A DNA stretch of 64,000 bases from Paraspadella gotoi (taxonomy: Eukaryota; Chaetognatha), in contig CM119268.1 in assembly GCA_051294375.1 (NCBI GenBank), positions 20,316,531 to 20,380,530 on the forward strand. The letters run 5' to 3'. The notes under the pieces were generated by a model. The model searched no databases, had not been told where the DNA came from, and saw nothing but the letters and a program-made list of their open reading frames with translations. The translations under genes were made by a program, and so were the position numbers. Shown in pieces: positions 23,824 to 38,497 of the stretch (position 1 is its first letter; each line of letters begins with the position of its first letter).

Positions 23824-24380
23824 TTTTTACATGACAACCTCAGGGCTCGAACCAGGGACGCACATTGGGATGGTGCATTAGTCCACTGAGGCGCTGCAAA
23901 AGAAACAGCCTTAATCCATCTGTGGTGATAGGACCACCAGACAGCCGCCCCCAGGACTCTTACATATGAGAGTACGAAGCAGGGGATGAAGTGCATGTCT
24001 CTCTGCTGAACCTCTCTTCATTCTGGTGGCCTATGCGTTGAGTGGCAGCTCAAACCACATCAAGGGCAGAGGAGTATTATCATTCCCGGTTTGCGTGTTC
24101 AGATAACGTCGGGCTCACCATTGAAGAGGCTGGTTTTATAAGGCGCCACACCCGCAGTGGTATCACCTCGTGGCGACAGCGAGACAGCATGTTCATGTAG
24201 TCCAGAGCTTTGGATCTGGCAGTAGGCCCTTGCCTACAGGCGGGTTACCCAGTCCATCCCACTTTTTACATGACAACCTCAGGGCTCGAAACAGGGACGC
24301 ACATTGGGATGGTGCATTAGGCCACTGAGGCGCTGCGAAAGAAACGGATTTAATCCATCTGTGGTGATAGGACCACCAGA
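23824..24380 (-). mobile_element. Miniature LTR retrotransposon TRIM-2 (3' LTR truncated)
   Basis: Read on the minus strand. The 5' LTR is 24380-24123 (258 bp, TCTGGTGGTCC ... CCTCTTC). A primer-binding-site-like TGGTGAGCCCGAC follows at 24120-24108, then a non-coding internal region of about 180 bp and a polypurine-like GGGGGCGGCTG. The 3' LTR starts at 23941 and breaks off at 23824. The LTR has a TATA box (CCTTATAAAACC) close to its end and a tRNA-like segment (CCTCAGTGGACTAATGC then GGTTCGAGCCC). TGGTGAGCCCGACGT is close to the complement of an animal tRNA-Trp 3' end. No coding capacity. Confidence 0.75.
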
Positions 24381-24577
24381 ACATCAATAATTTATTATCG
24401 AATCAATCATTCGTTTTTTTTTGTTTTTTTTCATTAATTTTTTTTGATAGTAACATCTGGCGAGATCACTATACTTTAAGATTTTTTTTTACCTAGTAAA
24501 TAAAAAATCTAGCTATATTTACTATTTAGTACACTCAATGACAAGCATAAAATTTCTGAATTTATGTTCTTCTTTAG

Positions 24578-27500
24578 AAGCCTTTCTGTGCCGAATGATC
24601 TAAATAAAAAGATGCACGATTACGCGAAGAAATTATCCTTTCGCCAAAGAAAGGATGACGCCAAAGACAGCGTCCCTCGCAAGAATCAAAACGGTTGGTT
24701 GACCTTTGCGTTTTTTCGGTCGATAAATCCTTCGATTCTACTAATATTCGAAAGTTTTACTCATTTTTCAACTTTAGTTAGCCGACGGTACACAATAAAA
24801 TCATTCCTTTCTCCAATCTCCATCCTTTTTTCCTCTTCGTCCCACACTCCGCCTTTCGACCCAATCTAGCGATGACCCGTATCCTCCCCTCTTTCCGGCA
24901 CGCCTCCCTCACCTCTCCCTTTCGACGTCACTTTCGCAAAACGTGCCTCAACTCGGCGCCGGACGAGCGCTCTTCCCGGCGCCGATCGAGGACAGTTTGG
25001 AAGATCGGCCAGCGGTCACCGTTCCGGCGCACGGGGGCCTCGAGCAGCCGCCCGTTTGTCCGAGCATCCGGCAATTTTCTTCCGTACGCCACAAGCCCCG
25101 TTCTGTTCGGGATAACGTTAATTGTTAAATTTGATTTTTCAATTGAAAATTGGTATTAGAAATTAGTTTATTAGTTTATAATGGCAACGGGACATTTTAC
25201 CAACTGGCATAGGGGTTGCGGACCCTCGTTGACCGGCTCCTGTTCCTTGCAATGTTTAAACCGGTTCCGTCACATTTAGCCAGAGTATCGGAATACCCAG
25301 GAATCAAACCCGGGACGCACGGTCGCGGCGATGTGACTTTGCCTGCTCAGGCATTAGATGCGTCAGAAGGCCAACCGAGTTAAGGCGGTTTTAAGTCGTA
25401 GTATCATCACTTATATTCTTCCTCGAATTTGATTTTATTAGAATTATCGACGCCCCTCTCCTCGCGGCGCGTCTCCCCGCCAAGCGACGTTTGTCTTTTT
25501 CTCCTTGCCCCGCGACGCCTCGCGACCTCGACGCGGCGGAGCCGGAAGGCGCTGCTACTCCTGCTGCTCTCGGCGCTAGGTTGAGGGCGGACGTCAGTGA
25601 CGCGTCCCTCTCGAGTGAAAAGGATGATGAGGCACCTGTTCTTCGCTTTCTCAAAGAGGCCGCCGAAGCCGACGACTATTCCGATATCACCGACGCCACT
25701 GCACCCGCTGTCGCTTCTTCAAACGAATCCAATTCCCCGATCGCCGCCTCGCGTCGCTGCCTCAACGAGAGGGCGCTCCTCAACCTTTACGACGCCGTTG
25801 GATCCGAAAACGTCCACATAAGAGACTTTGCCGTCAACGGGGTGGTCGACCGCCCGGTTCTTGGGAGTTCTCCTCATTTCTGGAGCGGAGTCGGGGGCCG
25901 CTGGAGTCCGACAGGGCGAGCAGTCTCACTGAGGAATATAGGTCACGTTTCTGGATCCTATTCGCGAAACGGTGATGCTGGGATGATGTCACCTATTTTG
26001 TTAGCGAATGAAATCTGTTACTGAGATTGGCCCGTCATAAGTTTTCTCAGATGATCAAATTCGTATGTCACTCAAACGCTCAATAATAAGAAAAATGATT
26101 ATAAAAGAATAGTAAATAATAATATGTATTTATTATTAATTATTATTTTTATTATTTATTATTAATAAACACATCTGGCAACATGCCTCAACTTGGTGAC
26201 GCATTTTCCACCAACAACAATACACTGAAGAGACGCAACAGACTTCTCCCTATGGGAGGGGGGGATGTATGGTGGACTAAAATCCACCAACCGTTCATCA
26301 GCGGCCATTGGTGCCGGAGGCAAGTCATTCGCCTCCCAACCCAAAAGGTCCGGGGTTCTAGCCCGGTGGTCGTCTGGGGGACGGGGCGCTTAACCCGCCT
26401 GTAACATGGTGTTACAGCCTGATCCGAAGCTCAGGGACTGCTTATATTGAACGGTTCTGTCATTAACACATATCAATAATTACTGTCTCTTCAATATGTA
26501 ATTATGGTTTGCGACGATATTGTAACGCTTTTGCGCATAAGAGGCGTCGTCGTCGTCGGCGTTCCAAATTATAGATCGCCTTTTTTATAATTAAATTTGG
26601 GTGTATGAAGCTGAAAATTTATATACAGCTTCTCATCATCGATGTGCTTAAAATTGGGTCAGGACAGTTATTAAATATGTTTTGTTTACATTTTATCAAA
26701 ACAAACAAATTTCCTCTTTTATTTTTATGTTTTCTTCTCTTTCTCTTTTAATTATATTTAGCTCTCTCTCTCTCTTTTCCCCAGTGCTGATTCATCGAAA
26801 AAAAAAACGAATCTGCAGCTGGCTCTGCAGGGGCTCTTTTTCTCTCTTTTTTTCTTCTGCTTTTTGAGTTTGCAGCTGGCTCTGCAGGGGCTCTCTCTTT
26901 TTCTCTCTTTTCTCCTGCTGCTTCTGCTGCTGCCTTTTGTTTTGATTTTTCTTTTTTCTCTCTCTGCGTCTTTATTAAAAAAAAATTGAATTAGGATTTA
27001 ATTAGGCATCGCATTCGTGCATGTTATCATTTTGCTATGGCAACATCGGGTTTTTATTTGGTTTTTTTTTCTCGGGGACTGCGTCTGCTGATTAGTTTAT
27101 TTTTTGACAATGAAAAAGTTTTTTTTTTCCTTTCCTTTTTTTTCAGAAACTGTAACTTTAATTTTCTTTGGTACTTTATTATTTTTTTAAATTTACAATC
27201 GCAAAATAGAATTTTTCTTTCTGTTTATAAATTTTTTTTTTCTCATTTTATTTTTTTTAGTATCAAAATTTGTTGTTCATCCAGATTTTTCTTATGCGAC
27301 TGCTTTTAAGATTTTTACTATAATAATCGTTCGTGATAAAACCATTATCCTATGATGTGCATTTCCTCAAATCTTTCATTTGACAAAGTGCGTTTTTCCC
27401 TTTCGTACATCAAGCTTCCTCCGTTTCCCTGTCTCCTCGCCAAGACCAACTGGCCGTCCAGTGCGGCATCTGCGGCAAAATCTACGTGAGGACCTGGCAT

Positions 27501-30500
27501 TTAGCCAATCACATGCGAATCCACGACGGCAGGGTCTTTCGATGCAACTTTCCCGGCTGTCGTTCTACCAAGGTGTGGGTGGGAGGATGGAGGTTGATCT
27601 TGCCAACTAGTCAACTACTCGATTTTCAATATTTTTTGGGTTCTTTTTGTAGGGTAATTCGAAATACTGTCAAATAAAATAATTAGAATAATTATTACTG
27701 GTGCAATTAATATTCTATCATGTTTGTACTTCCCCACCAACAAGTGAGCATCTGCTCTGCAAACGCGACATCTCCCGAGAGAAAAACGAAAGAAAAATCC
27801 TCCTCTTTCCCGCCTTCTCTTCCCCATCCCGTACGCTACCTCAGTACGCAGCCACGAGACAACCACTTCTTTTGTTCGCGCTTTTGCGCTTAGTCTCCCG
27901 GCTTTTTTAAAAAAATATTCTTTGAATTAATTTTGCATTTTTTTCGTTTTTTCGTGTTCTCTCAGAATACAGATATTCTTCGACACGTGGCGGTTTGAAA
28001 TTTTTCTTTTCACGGCCGCCATTTTTCCGTTTTTGTTGTGCGTGGCTGCAGGGGGAGAACCTTGATTCTTTCCCCTTGTTTGCTCTCGACGCACCCTGCG
28101 CAGCTGCGGGGGGAAGAACTTTGCTTCGGCCCCCTTGTTTGCCCTGTGCGCACTGTACCTGGCTGCGGGGGTAGCACCTTGTTTCTGCCCCCTTGTTTGC
28201 CCGGTACACTACGGTTTTTGCACTGAGGTGCGTGTTATTCAACTTGTCTACCCTCATTCTTTTCCGCCTTCGTCGCCGCCTCCACCGCCAGCCATTCCGG
28301 GCTGTTCTGGTCAGGCCGAAGCCATGCCTTCTCAGATGGAGACAGTTCTTCTCCAAATTAGCAATGCTTTCTTTAGCGTTCGTCGTGATTTTAAGGAGTT
28401 TCGTCGCTCGTCTCGTTCCGAGTTAGTCTTCGGCGGTGAGTTCCTCTTTGCGTTTTTGTTTTTTCGCCTTTTTGGAGTACATTTGGCGTACAGAGGGGTT
28501 TTCCTCCTGTGCCCCACCTAACTCGACTATTTGTTTTTGTCGGCTTTCGCCTGGTCTTGTTACAGGCTCACTTGTTGGTGGGGAAGAACTACATGATAGA
28601 ATTTATGGTTCCAAATGGAACCGGGATTCTTCATGGTTCTTCCCCACCAACAACCAACCACCGTCCACCCCTGGCACCACTGGTAGTGGAGGGCGGCTCA
28701 GGCTTGCTTGTTTTTGCTTGGTGGGGTGTTTGGGGGTTTTTTTTGAGACCATAATTTTCAATGATTTCTCTTTTTTTCCATGTACGTTTTCTTCATGGTT
28801 CTTGGATGCCGTCGGTATTCATTCTTACGCCAGCGACTTGGAGTCTTCGCGTTCTCTGGCGGCCTCTTCGGTGGCGGATTGGCCTTCACGCCTTTCTCAT
28901 CAAGCCACATCTGCGCGAGTCGACGACGACGCCTCTGTTTCTGGATCAGAGGAGGGTTCCTCCTCTGAAGAGTCTGTTGAGGGGTTTGACAACTTCCTGT
29001 CTTGTCGTGCTTCTGTACAGCCTCCGGAGTGGATGTTACAGCAGTGGAGGTATTTGTGCAGAGTTGGCCAAGACGACATACTTTTACCGTTAGACATTTT
29101 TCCTGCCAACGTGCGTTTCAGGCGCTGGTCGGATGCTTCTTTGCCAGCGGAATTTTGTCCTGCTCGAGTTGCCTTACCGTTCAGTTCGATGTCGTTCGGA
29201 AGGACCCCAAGACGACGCGCCCTTTCAAGGCTTTTGAGCACATCATGAGAGATGCCGGAGCGTCCGCTCATGCTGTCCTTTGTCGCTGATGCTCTCCGCC
29301 TCATGGTTGATGCTCTTTGCTAGGAGGGGCCCGGAGCAATGGACGCAGGCCACCTTGATGATCTTGCCAAGCCCCTTGGAGACGCCTCGTCGGGTTTGGG
29401 GGCGATTTTTGGTTTGGCCCTCTCCGAGATTTGATCTCAAGACAGTTCTGTCCAGTTCCCCGCCCTCCATGGCGTTCTTTTTCGAAGACTGCTTTACAGA
29501 TGTCACTCAAGCGTTCCATTCTTCGCTTTTCCGCTCCGGGGCACCACTCAATTGCACCTGTTCTGCTAGCCACATGCGTGGGTGTGGCAGTCTGCGTAGT
29601 CCCGCTCGCCGTCCCTACAGGCTTTGAAGTCTTCGCCGCCTCCGAAGCATAGGGGCGGGGCTTCATCGACGTCAAAGGACGCTGACTGATCGCCCAACAG
29701 CTCTTTCGGCCGTTGCCTCATCCGGCCGTCAGTTTTCCAGACCCGGTTTTTGTCCATGGACTGGTTTTTGCGGCTTCTCATCCCCCCCTTCTACGATGTC
29801 CGGTCAAGTGATTGTCTGATTCTGTCTTGTGGCTGCGTACTGAGGTAGCGTACGGGAGGGGGAAGAGAAGGCGGGGAAGAGGATTCCTCTTTCGTTTTTC
29901 TTTCGGGAGATGTCACGTTTGCAGAGCAGATGCTTACAGGTTGGTGGGGAAGAACCATGAAGAATCCCGGTTCCATTTGGAACCATAAATTCATCAACTT
30001 GTCTTTACATATTAAGAGCTACAGCATTCCACTGCTGCTGCTAGGGTAGCTAGTGTTTAGGGCGATGTCGCGAGCAGAGGGATAAAAACGTATATATCAA
30101 CCTGTAGCGGGGACACTCTTCTATACAGAAGGCTTCATATTATAAAATGTAGTACTCCTTTATTGTGACCAGAATCTGTTCCCACCAAACTACCCAATCG
30201 AATTTAATGAAATTTTACATTTAGAGTGCTAATAACTATATAAATGAAACTATTTTGATATTCAACCCCTGACAAGAGATACAGGGCCCTGGGGGTGGAC
30301 CCCTGGGGGTGGACCCCTGGGGGGCCAAAAAATGCTAAATTTTTTTTTTTTTTTTCAAATTTTTTTAGTATCATCAGGTGCATTGACGTTTAAAACATAA
30401 GAAAAAAAAATTTTAGAACTAAAATTGATAAATTTGCAATAATTAAGCATGGTTGAAGATGCATTGTTCATCGTTTTACTTCCAATTTCCCGAAATTATT

Positions 30501-33443
30501 CCAAATCTGACTATTGATGTTCATGAAGCTAAAAATTATGGTAAATGAATATTTTTGAGGTAATAAATACGTTTTTGTGGAAGAGTAAACGTCTGTGCAA
30601 CTGTTTAAAACAAAAATAATAAAAAATTTTTTTAAAAATTTTTGACCATAAGTGGCAATGAATGGAGAAAATTGGCTTGTAAAATCGGGTTTCATTTTCT
30701 AACTCACTTTTTTAGATTCAATTTTTTTTTCTTATTTTCAGTTTTCTAAAGAAATTTAAAATAAAATAATATTAATATTATTATCTTCTGAAAGCCCTTT
30801 CAAATCTAAAGAGAATGACATACTTGCTAATACTGTAGTATAAAATTTAACCGGCCCAGCTTTAATTTAACTAGGATACTCAAAAACAAGACATCTTTCT
30901 AAAAATCAATAGCTGGAGGGTAAATTTAAGATTTTTATCAAATTGTGATTGGCTATCTTAAATCTCCTTTTTTCAGGCTCTTTCATGATACTTATATAAA
31001 TAATAATATTTTATGTTATAATAATTTAATCTGGTCATATATTTTAAAAAAAGATTTAAAATTTTAGATAATTAACTTTTGACTCTCTTAATTGAACCAA
31101 GGCTGGGCAGCTTAATTTTTATGTTGGAGCTTTCGTAAGTATATCATTCTCATCATTTTTTTAAGGGCTTTCTGAGGATATTAATATTGTTAATATCTTA
31201 ATAAATACTTTGTTTAAAAAAGAGCTAAAAGTTGAAAAAAAAAAAGAATTTAAAAACAGTGAGTTGGAAAATGAAACCCGATTTTACAAGCCAACTTTCT
31301 CCACTCATTGCCAAGGCATATCTTAACTGATCAATATAAAATTTAAAATTTAATATGTTCTACTCAACTAATTTTTAAAATCAATGAAATAACCACTGGT
31401 TTGAAAATGACAGCGTATTTCTACCGGCGCTTGTAAAATTGTCACCATGTATATATCACTATAATTTTTTTTAAAAATAAATTTATATCTTGAAAAATTT
31501 GATTATTTACTAAAGTGTTCCGTGTTACCCCGCACAACTCTATCGTGTGTCTTTTACATGATTGTTCGCTGATAAGATGAGTTCGTTTTACCCCTGATAT
31601 GTTTTGGTTTTTTTTTTTTTTTTTGAAAAAGGCGATATTTTATTATATTTTTATCAAGGTCGTTTTCATCGTCGTCGTCCACTCGCTCTCGAGAGTCACT
31701 TGGATTCTGGAGTTGTTTACGACTCTCGTGAACGGGGTTCTTGTTATTCTCGAGGGGAAAATGTGTCCTTCATAAAGTCGTCGTTGCCGGGCTTACCGAT
31801 TCGAGGCTCGGCTCCATAGTATTATTACGAATTCCTGACTGTTACCACAACAAAACAATATCGATGTTTCATGCTTCGAATTAGTGATTTTTATCGAATT
31901 TCAGCCCGGGCTCGAACTCGAGACTTAACGGGAGCGCGTTGAACTGACAGTAAAAGCTAGAACGATGTGGCGTCGCTGAGAGATCGACCTCCTTTGGGAC
32001 GCGCGAAGGAAGGGGGGGGGCAACATCGTGGAGAGCTTTTTTTACATGTGATTCAGTCTTCAGATGATGAAAAAAAAAGCAAATAGGAATTCGTTGGTCG
32101 GTTTTTTATTTTCGATTCTTTTAAGATTTGACGGACAGCATAGAAAAAAAAATAGTGAAAGGATAGCGACTATATTATTGCTTACCCGTACTTGCCTCCC
32201 CACCCACTTACCTGTAACCCCTCACTCATAACTCAAAAAAACTACCAATAGTATTGTGGCGGTATATTCACACCGCCTCACGTCCACCATCCTTCAGCCA
32301 AATACATTGGCTCAGAGGGGGAACACACCATCCCAGGCGTAGTGTTCCATCCACAGTCCTAACGACTTCCCTCTGTGTTGGCAAAGCGAGACCGTCCTAG
32401 GGTAACCGCGCCAGTGACTGGAGGCATCACTGAGGGTCGGAAGCCCCCAAAGCCAACAGTGAGATGCCCCATCCCAATGCGCATCACAGGCAACCCGGCT
32501 CTTGCCATAGTATCTTCTTTGTCCACGATTTTGAGGATTGACCAAATGAAGTCCCGCTCCTGCCTGTCCAGGGCTACCTAACCTGCGGCAGCCTCGACCG
32601 TCACAAGCGCCTCAAGCACGATTCGGTGAATTGGCGCAACCACGAGGAGAGGGTGAGGCGAGGCGAGTTGTGCAGCGTCAAGCGACGGGAGATGAAGGAC
32701 GAGCAGAATCCTCGCAGGTACTTACATTACGCTGTAATTCAGATCAAGATGACTCTTCTAGCCCCTTTAAATACTTTTTTCGCAGGTGCTACTCTGATTC
32801 CTGGTTCCATTTCCCGCCATTCGATTATGCTCCTGGCGGCGTATCTCAGCCGGCGCCGAGCCGGGTTTCTCCTCCTCCACTGCCGCCGCCAGCGTCGTCC
32901 CCTTTTTTAGTACATCTCGGCAACGCGGGGAGGAACTCGGCCGCCTCCGTGGTATCGACTTCGCCAACCGTTTCTTCAGTCCCGTTTTCGACCGTTCTCA
33001 TGCCTTCCTCGCCCTTCGGGATCGCTCCTCTCTTTACGACCGAACAACATCCGTTAACCCTCCACGATGAGACGCCGCCGATCTTTGAGCGGCCTTATTC
33101 TCCCTCGGTGTTCAGTAACGTCGCCACAGACGTAGTCGTCAGTACTTCCGACGGCGTCGCCGGCGTCGATTCTTCCATCGCTTGTCAAAATCTCGACCCC
33201 GACTTCGAGGACCTCGCCGGCTCCGCCCAATCGTGGATCGGAAACAGCGTCGCCGAGCGGTTTTTCGCTGCCCACAGTGGAGGTAGCGGCGTCGTCCCTG
33301 ACGAAAAGCAAAATGCTCCGCTGCCGGATTTACCGTTTGGTTCCTGGATTGCCGGCGCTGAATCCTCAGCGTCGGGCCACTCCAATAACAACAACAACAA
33401 TCCACTTTTCTTTTTGAAGAACGCGACCATTAATATTGTCTGA
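24578..33443 (+). CDS. C2H2 zinc-finger protein, six exons identified
   Basis: Exons 24578-24693, 24870-25116, 25442-25941, 27415-27572, 32572-32717 and 32786-33443 (TGA) join in one frame with matching intron phases (1,2,1,0,2), all GT-AG, giving about 608 residues. The first exon follows an acceptor, so an upstream exon is likely; an ATG at 24564 is the alternative start. The N-terminal half is Arg/Ser-rich and then Ala/Asp/Glu-rich. Exon four encodes a classical finger (CGICGKIYVRTWHLANHMRIH) and the first half of a second one (CNFPGC), completed in exon five (SLDRHKRLKH) with slightly long spacing. A charged region and a Ser/Pro/Asn-rich C-terminus follow. Nucleic-acid binding in the nucleus follows from the fingers; the exact family is not recognised. 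Introns three and four hold several mobile elements. Confidence 0.75.
25188..25375 (-). mobile_element. LTR-like unit with tRNA-like segment
   Basis: On the minus strand it contains 'gcatctaatgcctgagcagg', then GTCCCGGGTTTGATTCCTGG (box-B-like GGTTTGATTCC), and ends CCCGTTGCCAT. That ending matches the ends of TRIM-3 LTRs and of the solo LTRs at 32255 and 43312. Its outer limits and target-site duplication are unclear. It could instead be a tRNA-derived SINE. Confidence 0.5.
26170..26492 (+). mobile_element. Partial TRIM-1 element: internal 3' end plus LTR
   Basis: Part of the internal region (ATGCCTCAACTTGGTGACG, AGAGACGCAACAGACTTCTC), a polypurine tract (GGGAGGGGGGGA) and then a complete LTR at 26268-26492. 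The 5' LTR is missing. It sits in an intron of the zinc-finger gene in the sense orientation. Confidence 0.75.
26510..27325 (+). repeat. Dispersed repeat family R1, copy 2
   Basis: Same order of motifs as at 13583 (GCGACGATATTGTAACG, 'gatcgccttttttat', TGCAGCTGGCTCTGCAGGGG, 'catcgcattcgtgcatg'). It preserves the unoccupied site 'gcatgttatcattttgctat' in which two other elements inserted in copy 3. Confidence 0.75.
27700..29995. mobile_element. Inverted-terminal-repeat retroelement-like insertion (DIRS-like layout, non-autonomous)
   Basis: About 135 bp at 27728-27865 (CTTCCCCACCAAC ... CAGTACGCAGCCACGAG) recurs inverted at 29820-29955. The terminal motif GTTGGTGGGGAAG with 'ggttccaaatggaacc' recurs a third time in the middle at 28570-28660. 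Between them is GC-richer sequence with degraded open frames, for example MPSQMETVLLQISNAFF at 28324 and a Ser/Glu-rich stretch near 28930. Inverted termini plus an internal copy of the terminal motif recall DIRS-type retrotransposons, but I find no reverse transcriptase or tyrosine recombinase. It lies in intron four of the zinc-finger gene. Confidence 0.5.
30120..30720. repeat. Dispersed repeat family R2, further copy
   Basis: Carries 'ttcatattataaaatg', 'tgaccagaatctgttccca' and, on the opposite strand at 30465-30620, 'gcacagacgtttactctt'. Three tandem variants of 'gacccctgggggtgg' occur at about 30285-30320. Confidence 0.6.
30721..31890. other. Intronic AT-rich stretch
   Basis: Intron of the zinc-finger gene. 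The piece 'aaatgaaacccgattttaca' at 31268 matches the reverse complement of sequence near 30675-30700, so part of it forms a loose inverted repeat. No exon recognised. Confidence 0.5.
31890..31985 (-). repeat. tRNA-like repeat fragment
   Basis: On the minus strand CGAGTTCGAGCCCGGGC is a good T-arm/box-B candidate and is preceded by 'gaccgatctctcagcgacg'-like sequence. No full cloverleaf can be drawn with confidence, so a tRNA-derived SINE or LTR fragment is more likely than a tRNA gene. Confidence 0.35.
32255..32508 (+). mobile_element. Solo LTR, family TRIM-4, with 5-bp target duplication
   Basis: A 254-bp unit from TGTGGCGGTATATTC to GGCTCTTGCCAT is flanked on both sides by AGTAT. A second copy lies at 43312-43573. 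Its 3' half ('cgccagtgactgg', 'gggcatcaca'-like, TTGCCAT) is related to the LTR of TRIM-3. It ends only about 60 bp upstream of exon five of the zinc-finger gene. Confidence 0.85.
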
Positions 33444-34128
33444 ATGTCGCATCAGATATTGTTTAAACTTTAACCACACATTGGCATAATTAGATTTAGA
33501 AATAATATAATTCGAGATTTTCTTTTTGAATTATGTGTGTGATTTACAAATCACATATGGTGAGTCCGCAACTTAGAAAATAGTGCGGAAAAGAGACCTC
33601 TTTTTTTAACTTATGTTCAGTCATTAGCAACAGAAACTTAAATAGTCAACTTAAACTTAAGTTGAAAACATTTTCTCAGAGGTTGAGCTATATTTCCTAC
33701 CAGTTAGCTATGGTATGCATTTAGCTTTGCCTCACTTCAAAGGAAAACTTTGTTTGCTTCCAAACTAGATTGTTTAATGTTTAACTGTGTAGGAGATTTT
33801 ACGCACTCTTGTACCAGTTTTAAGCATTTGCCGAGTTGAAAAAAAAAATTTATCAACCTTTTATTTATTTTTCTTTTACAGTATTTTTTTCGCGGACGCG
33901 ATTATTTACTGAAAATTGTTTTTCTTTTCTGTTTCGCAAACTTAATTGCGTCGTTCGTTCTTATTTCCTCCACTGCTGTTCTGTTATTTTTTATTGTCAG
34001 CAGTTTCAAATTATTTACAGCCTCAATGACATTGGCTGTCATTTTTACATTATTCCGCGAAAGGAACCTCTTACATAAAGGTTTTTCTTCGTATTTTCTT
34101 TTCAATTATCCTTTCCTTTCCTTTCAGA
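33444..34128. other. Spacer downstream of the zinc-finger gene
   Basis: AT-rich sequence that probably includes the 3' UTR of the zinc-finger gene. No other feature recognised. Confidence 0.5.
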
Positions 34129-34356
34129 CTTTTGTTTCTCTTGTCTAAATTCAAGTCCGACGAGAGCATCGCTCCTCCATCTACGCCGCCCACGTTTACT
34201 AGACAGACACACAAAGCCAAACACATCACAAGCAGCGTGCACAGCGGCCGGCCGAACTGCGCCTCCGTCGCCGCGAATATATGTCACAGAATCTCGACCA
34301 CACCCACGTTATTTGGAATCTCACTTTCGTTGCGCCCACCAGACCTTAAAAGGTAA
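34129..34356 (+). other. Candidate exon of unknown assignment
   Basis: A strong pyrimidine tract and acceptor (TTCCTTTCCTTTCAG) precede an open frame with C-ending codons (KFKSDESIAPPSTPPTFTRQ ... SLSLRPPDLKR, stop TAA at 34354-34356). A potential donor (AAAAG|GTAAAA) overlaps the stop. It could be a terminal exon of an unseen transcript or an untranslated first exon of RtcB. Confidence 0.35.
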
Positions 34357-34801
34357 AAAAACTGAGTTAAGTGAGTCAGGCGTTGCTCTTTTTTTCCTCT
34401 TTTGGTCGAGGCTCTTACCATTTCTTCTTTTTTTTCTGCTTCGATCTTTGGTACAAAACCTGGGGAATTACCTTTTTCGCTCGATTTTTTCCGATAGACG
34501 ACGACGACGACCACCATGACGACGATAGTATTAATACGTCGTTGGTTTCTTATTGTGAATGAGAATCGCGTTGATTCCATTAATATGCCGCCCTTGGATA
34601 TCGAAGTGCTTGACCGATTAAATTCAATAAAAAATAATCCCTGCGCTGAAATTATCTCAATTAGAAGTCAAATAAGAACCTAAGCTCTCTGCAAAAAAGT
34701 GACATCCGCAATCTTTTCATAGCGACGTTTGCCCATTATTACAGCGCCTCCACTCCACTCCTCTCCTCCACTCCACCCTCCAGTCGCCTTCCGCTTCAAT
34801 T

Positions 34802-37996
<3,195 letters not shown>

Positions 37997-38497
37997 TGGG
38001 GTCGGGGAATGGAAGGGCCCCGACCCTCTTTGGTCAAGAAGAGGAGAAAGAGAGAAATGAAATGTGATTGTGGTTCCAAATTCGAGTTCCGCTCTAATCG
38101 AGGCGTAGCTCGGATGAGGCCGCCTTTTGCTTTTAGGTTTCCTCTGGACGCCAGACGCTGGATGGCGAAGATGAGAACTGGCATGACCTTAAATTTTTTC
38201 AGCTTCGAATATCGGATACGATGACCCATTTATTTAGTAATTTTTGACTAATTTATTTAGATTAATGTTAATCCATGAACTTTAAATTATATTAGAAATT
38301 TTTTTTTACAATTTGTGATCGTTAATTTGCATTTTTTGGCTCGCCGTTTACCATTTCGGAGAAAAAACGTTATACAATTTGTTTATTTTTTCCGAGTTTT
38401 TTTGAAAAAAATTTGTCCAACTGAGCTGAACAAAGTTGAATGTCGGGTTCCAGTTCGTTAGTTTGTTGAGACGTTCCGATGTCCTAGACAGGCAGTC
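37997..38497. other. Spacer downstream of RtcB
   Basis: Probable RtcB 3' UTR followed by AT-rich sequence and then the region upstream of the open frame at 38498. Nothing else recognised. Confidence 0.5.

Larger units (their letters stand above)
23490..24495 (+). repeat. Second copy of the minisatellite-bearing repeat, interrupted by TRIM-2
   Basis: The left end ('gattcgtctaaaaacgagt', 'ctctgcagcggctg') and right end ('taacatctggcgagatcact', 'taagattttttttt') match the copy at 15340-15770. The minisatellite and a TRIM-2 insertion lie between them. Confidence 0.7.

Noticed and set aside
22476-24380. Genuine tRNA genes at the GGTTC box-B motifs
   Set aside because: No complete cloverleaf with acceptor stem; the motifs lie inside direct repeats that behave as LTRs.
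24943-25128. Alternative frame of zinc-finger exon two (MPQLGAGRALFPAP...)
   Set aside because: Intron phases on both sides fit only the frame starting AMTRILPSF; that frame joins both neighbouring exons without adjustment.
28436-29248. 270-codon frame as a host gene
   Set aside because: Lies between the inverted termini of a mobile element and is cut by the central terminal-motif copy; no host-like homology recognised.
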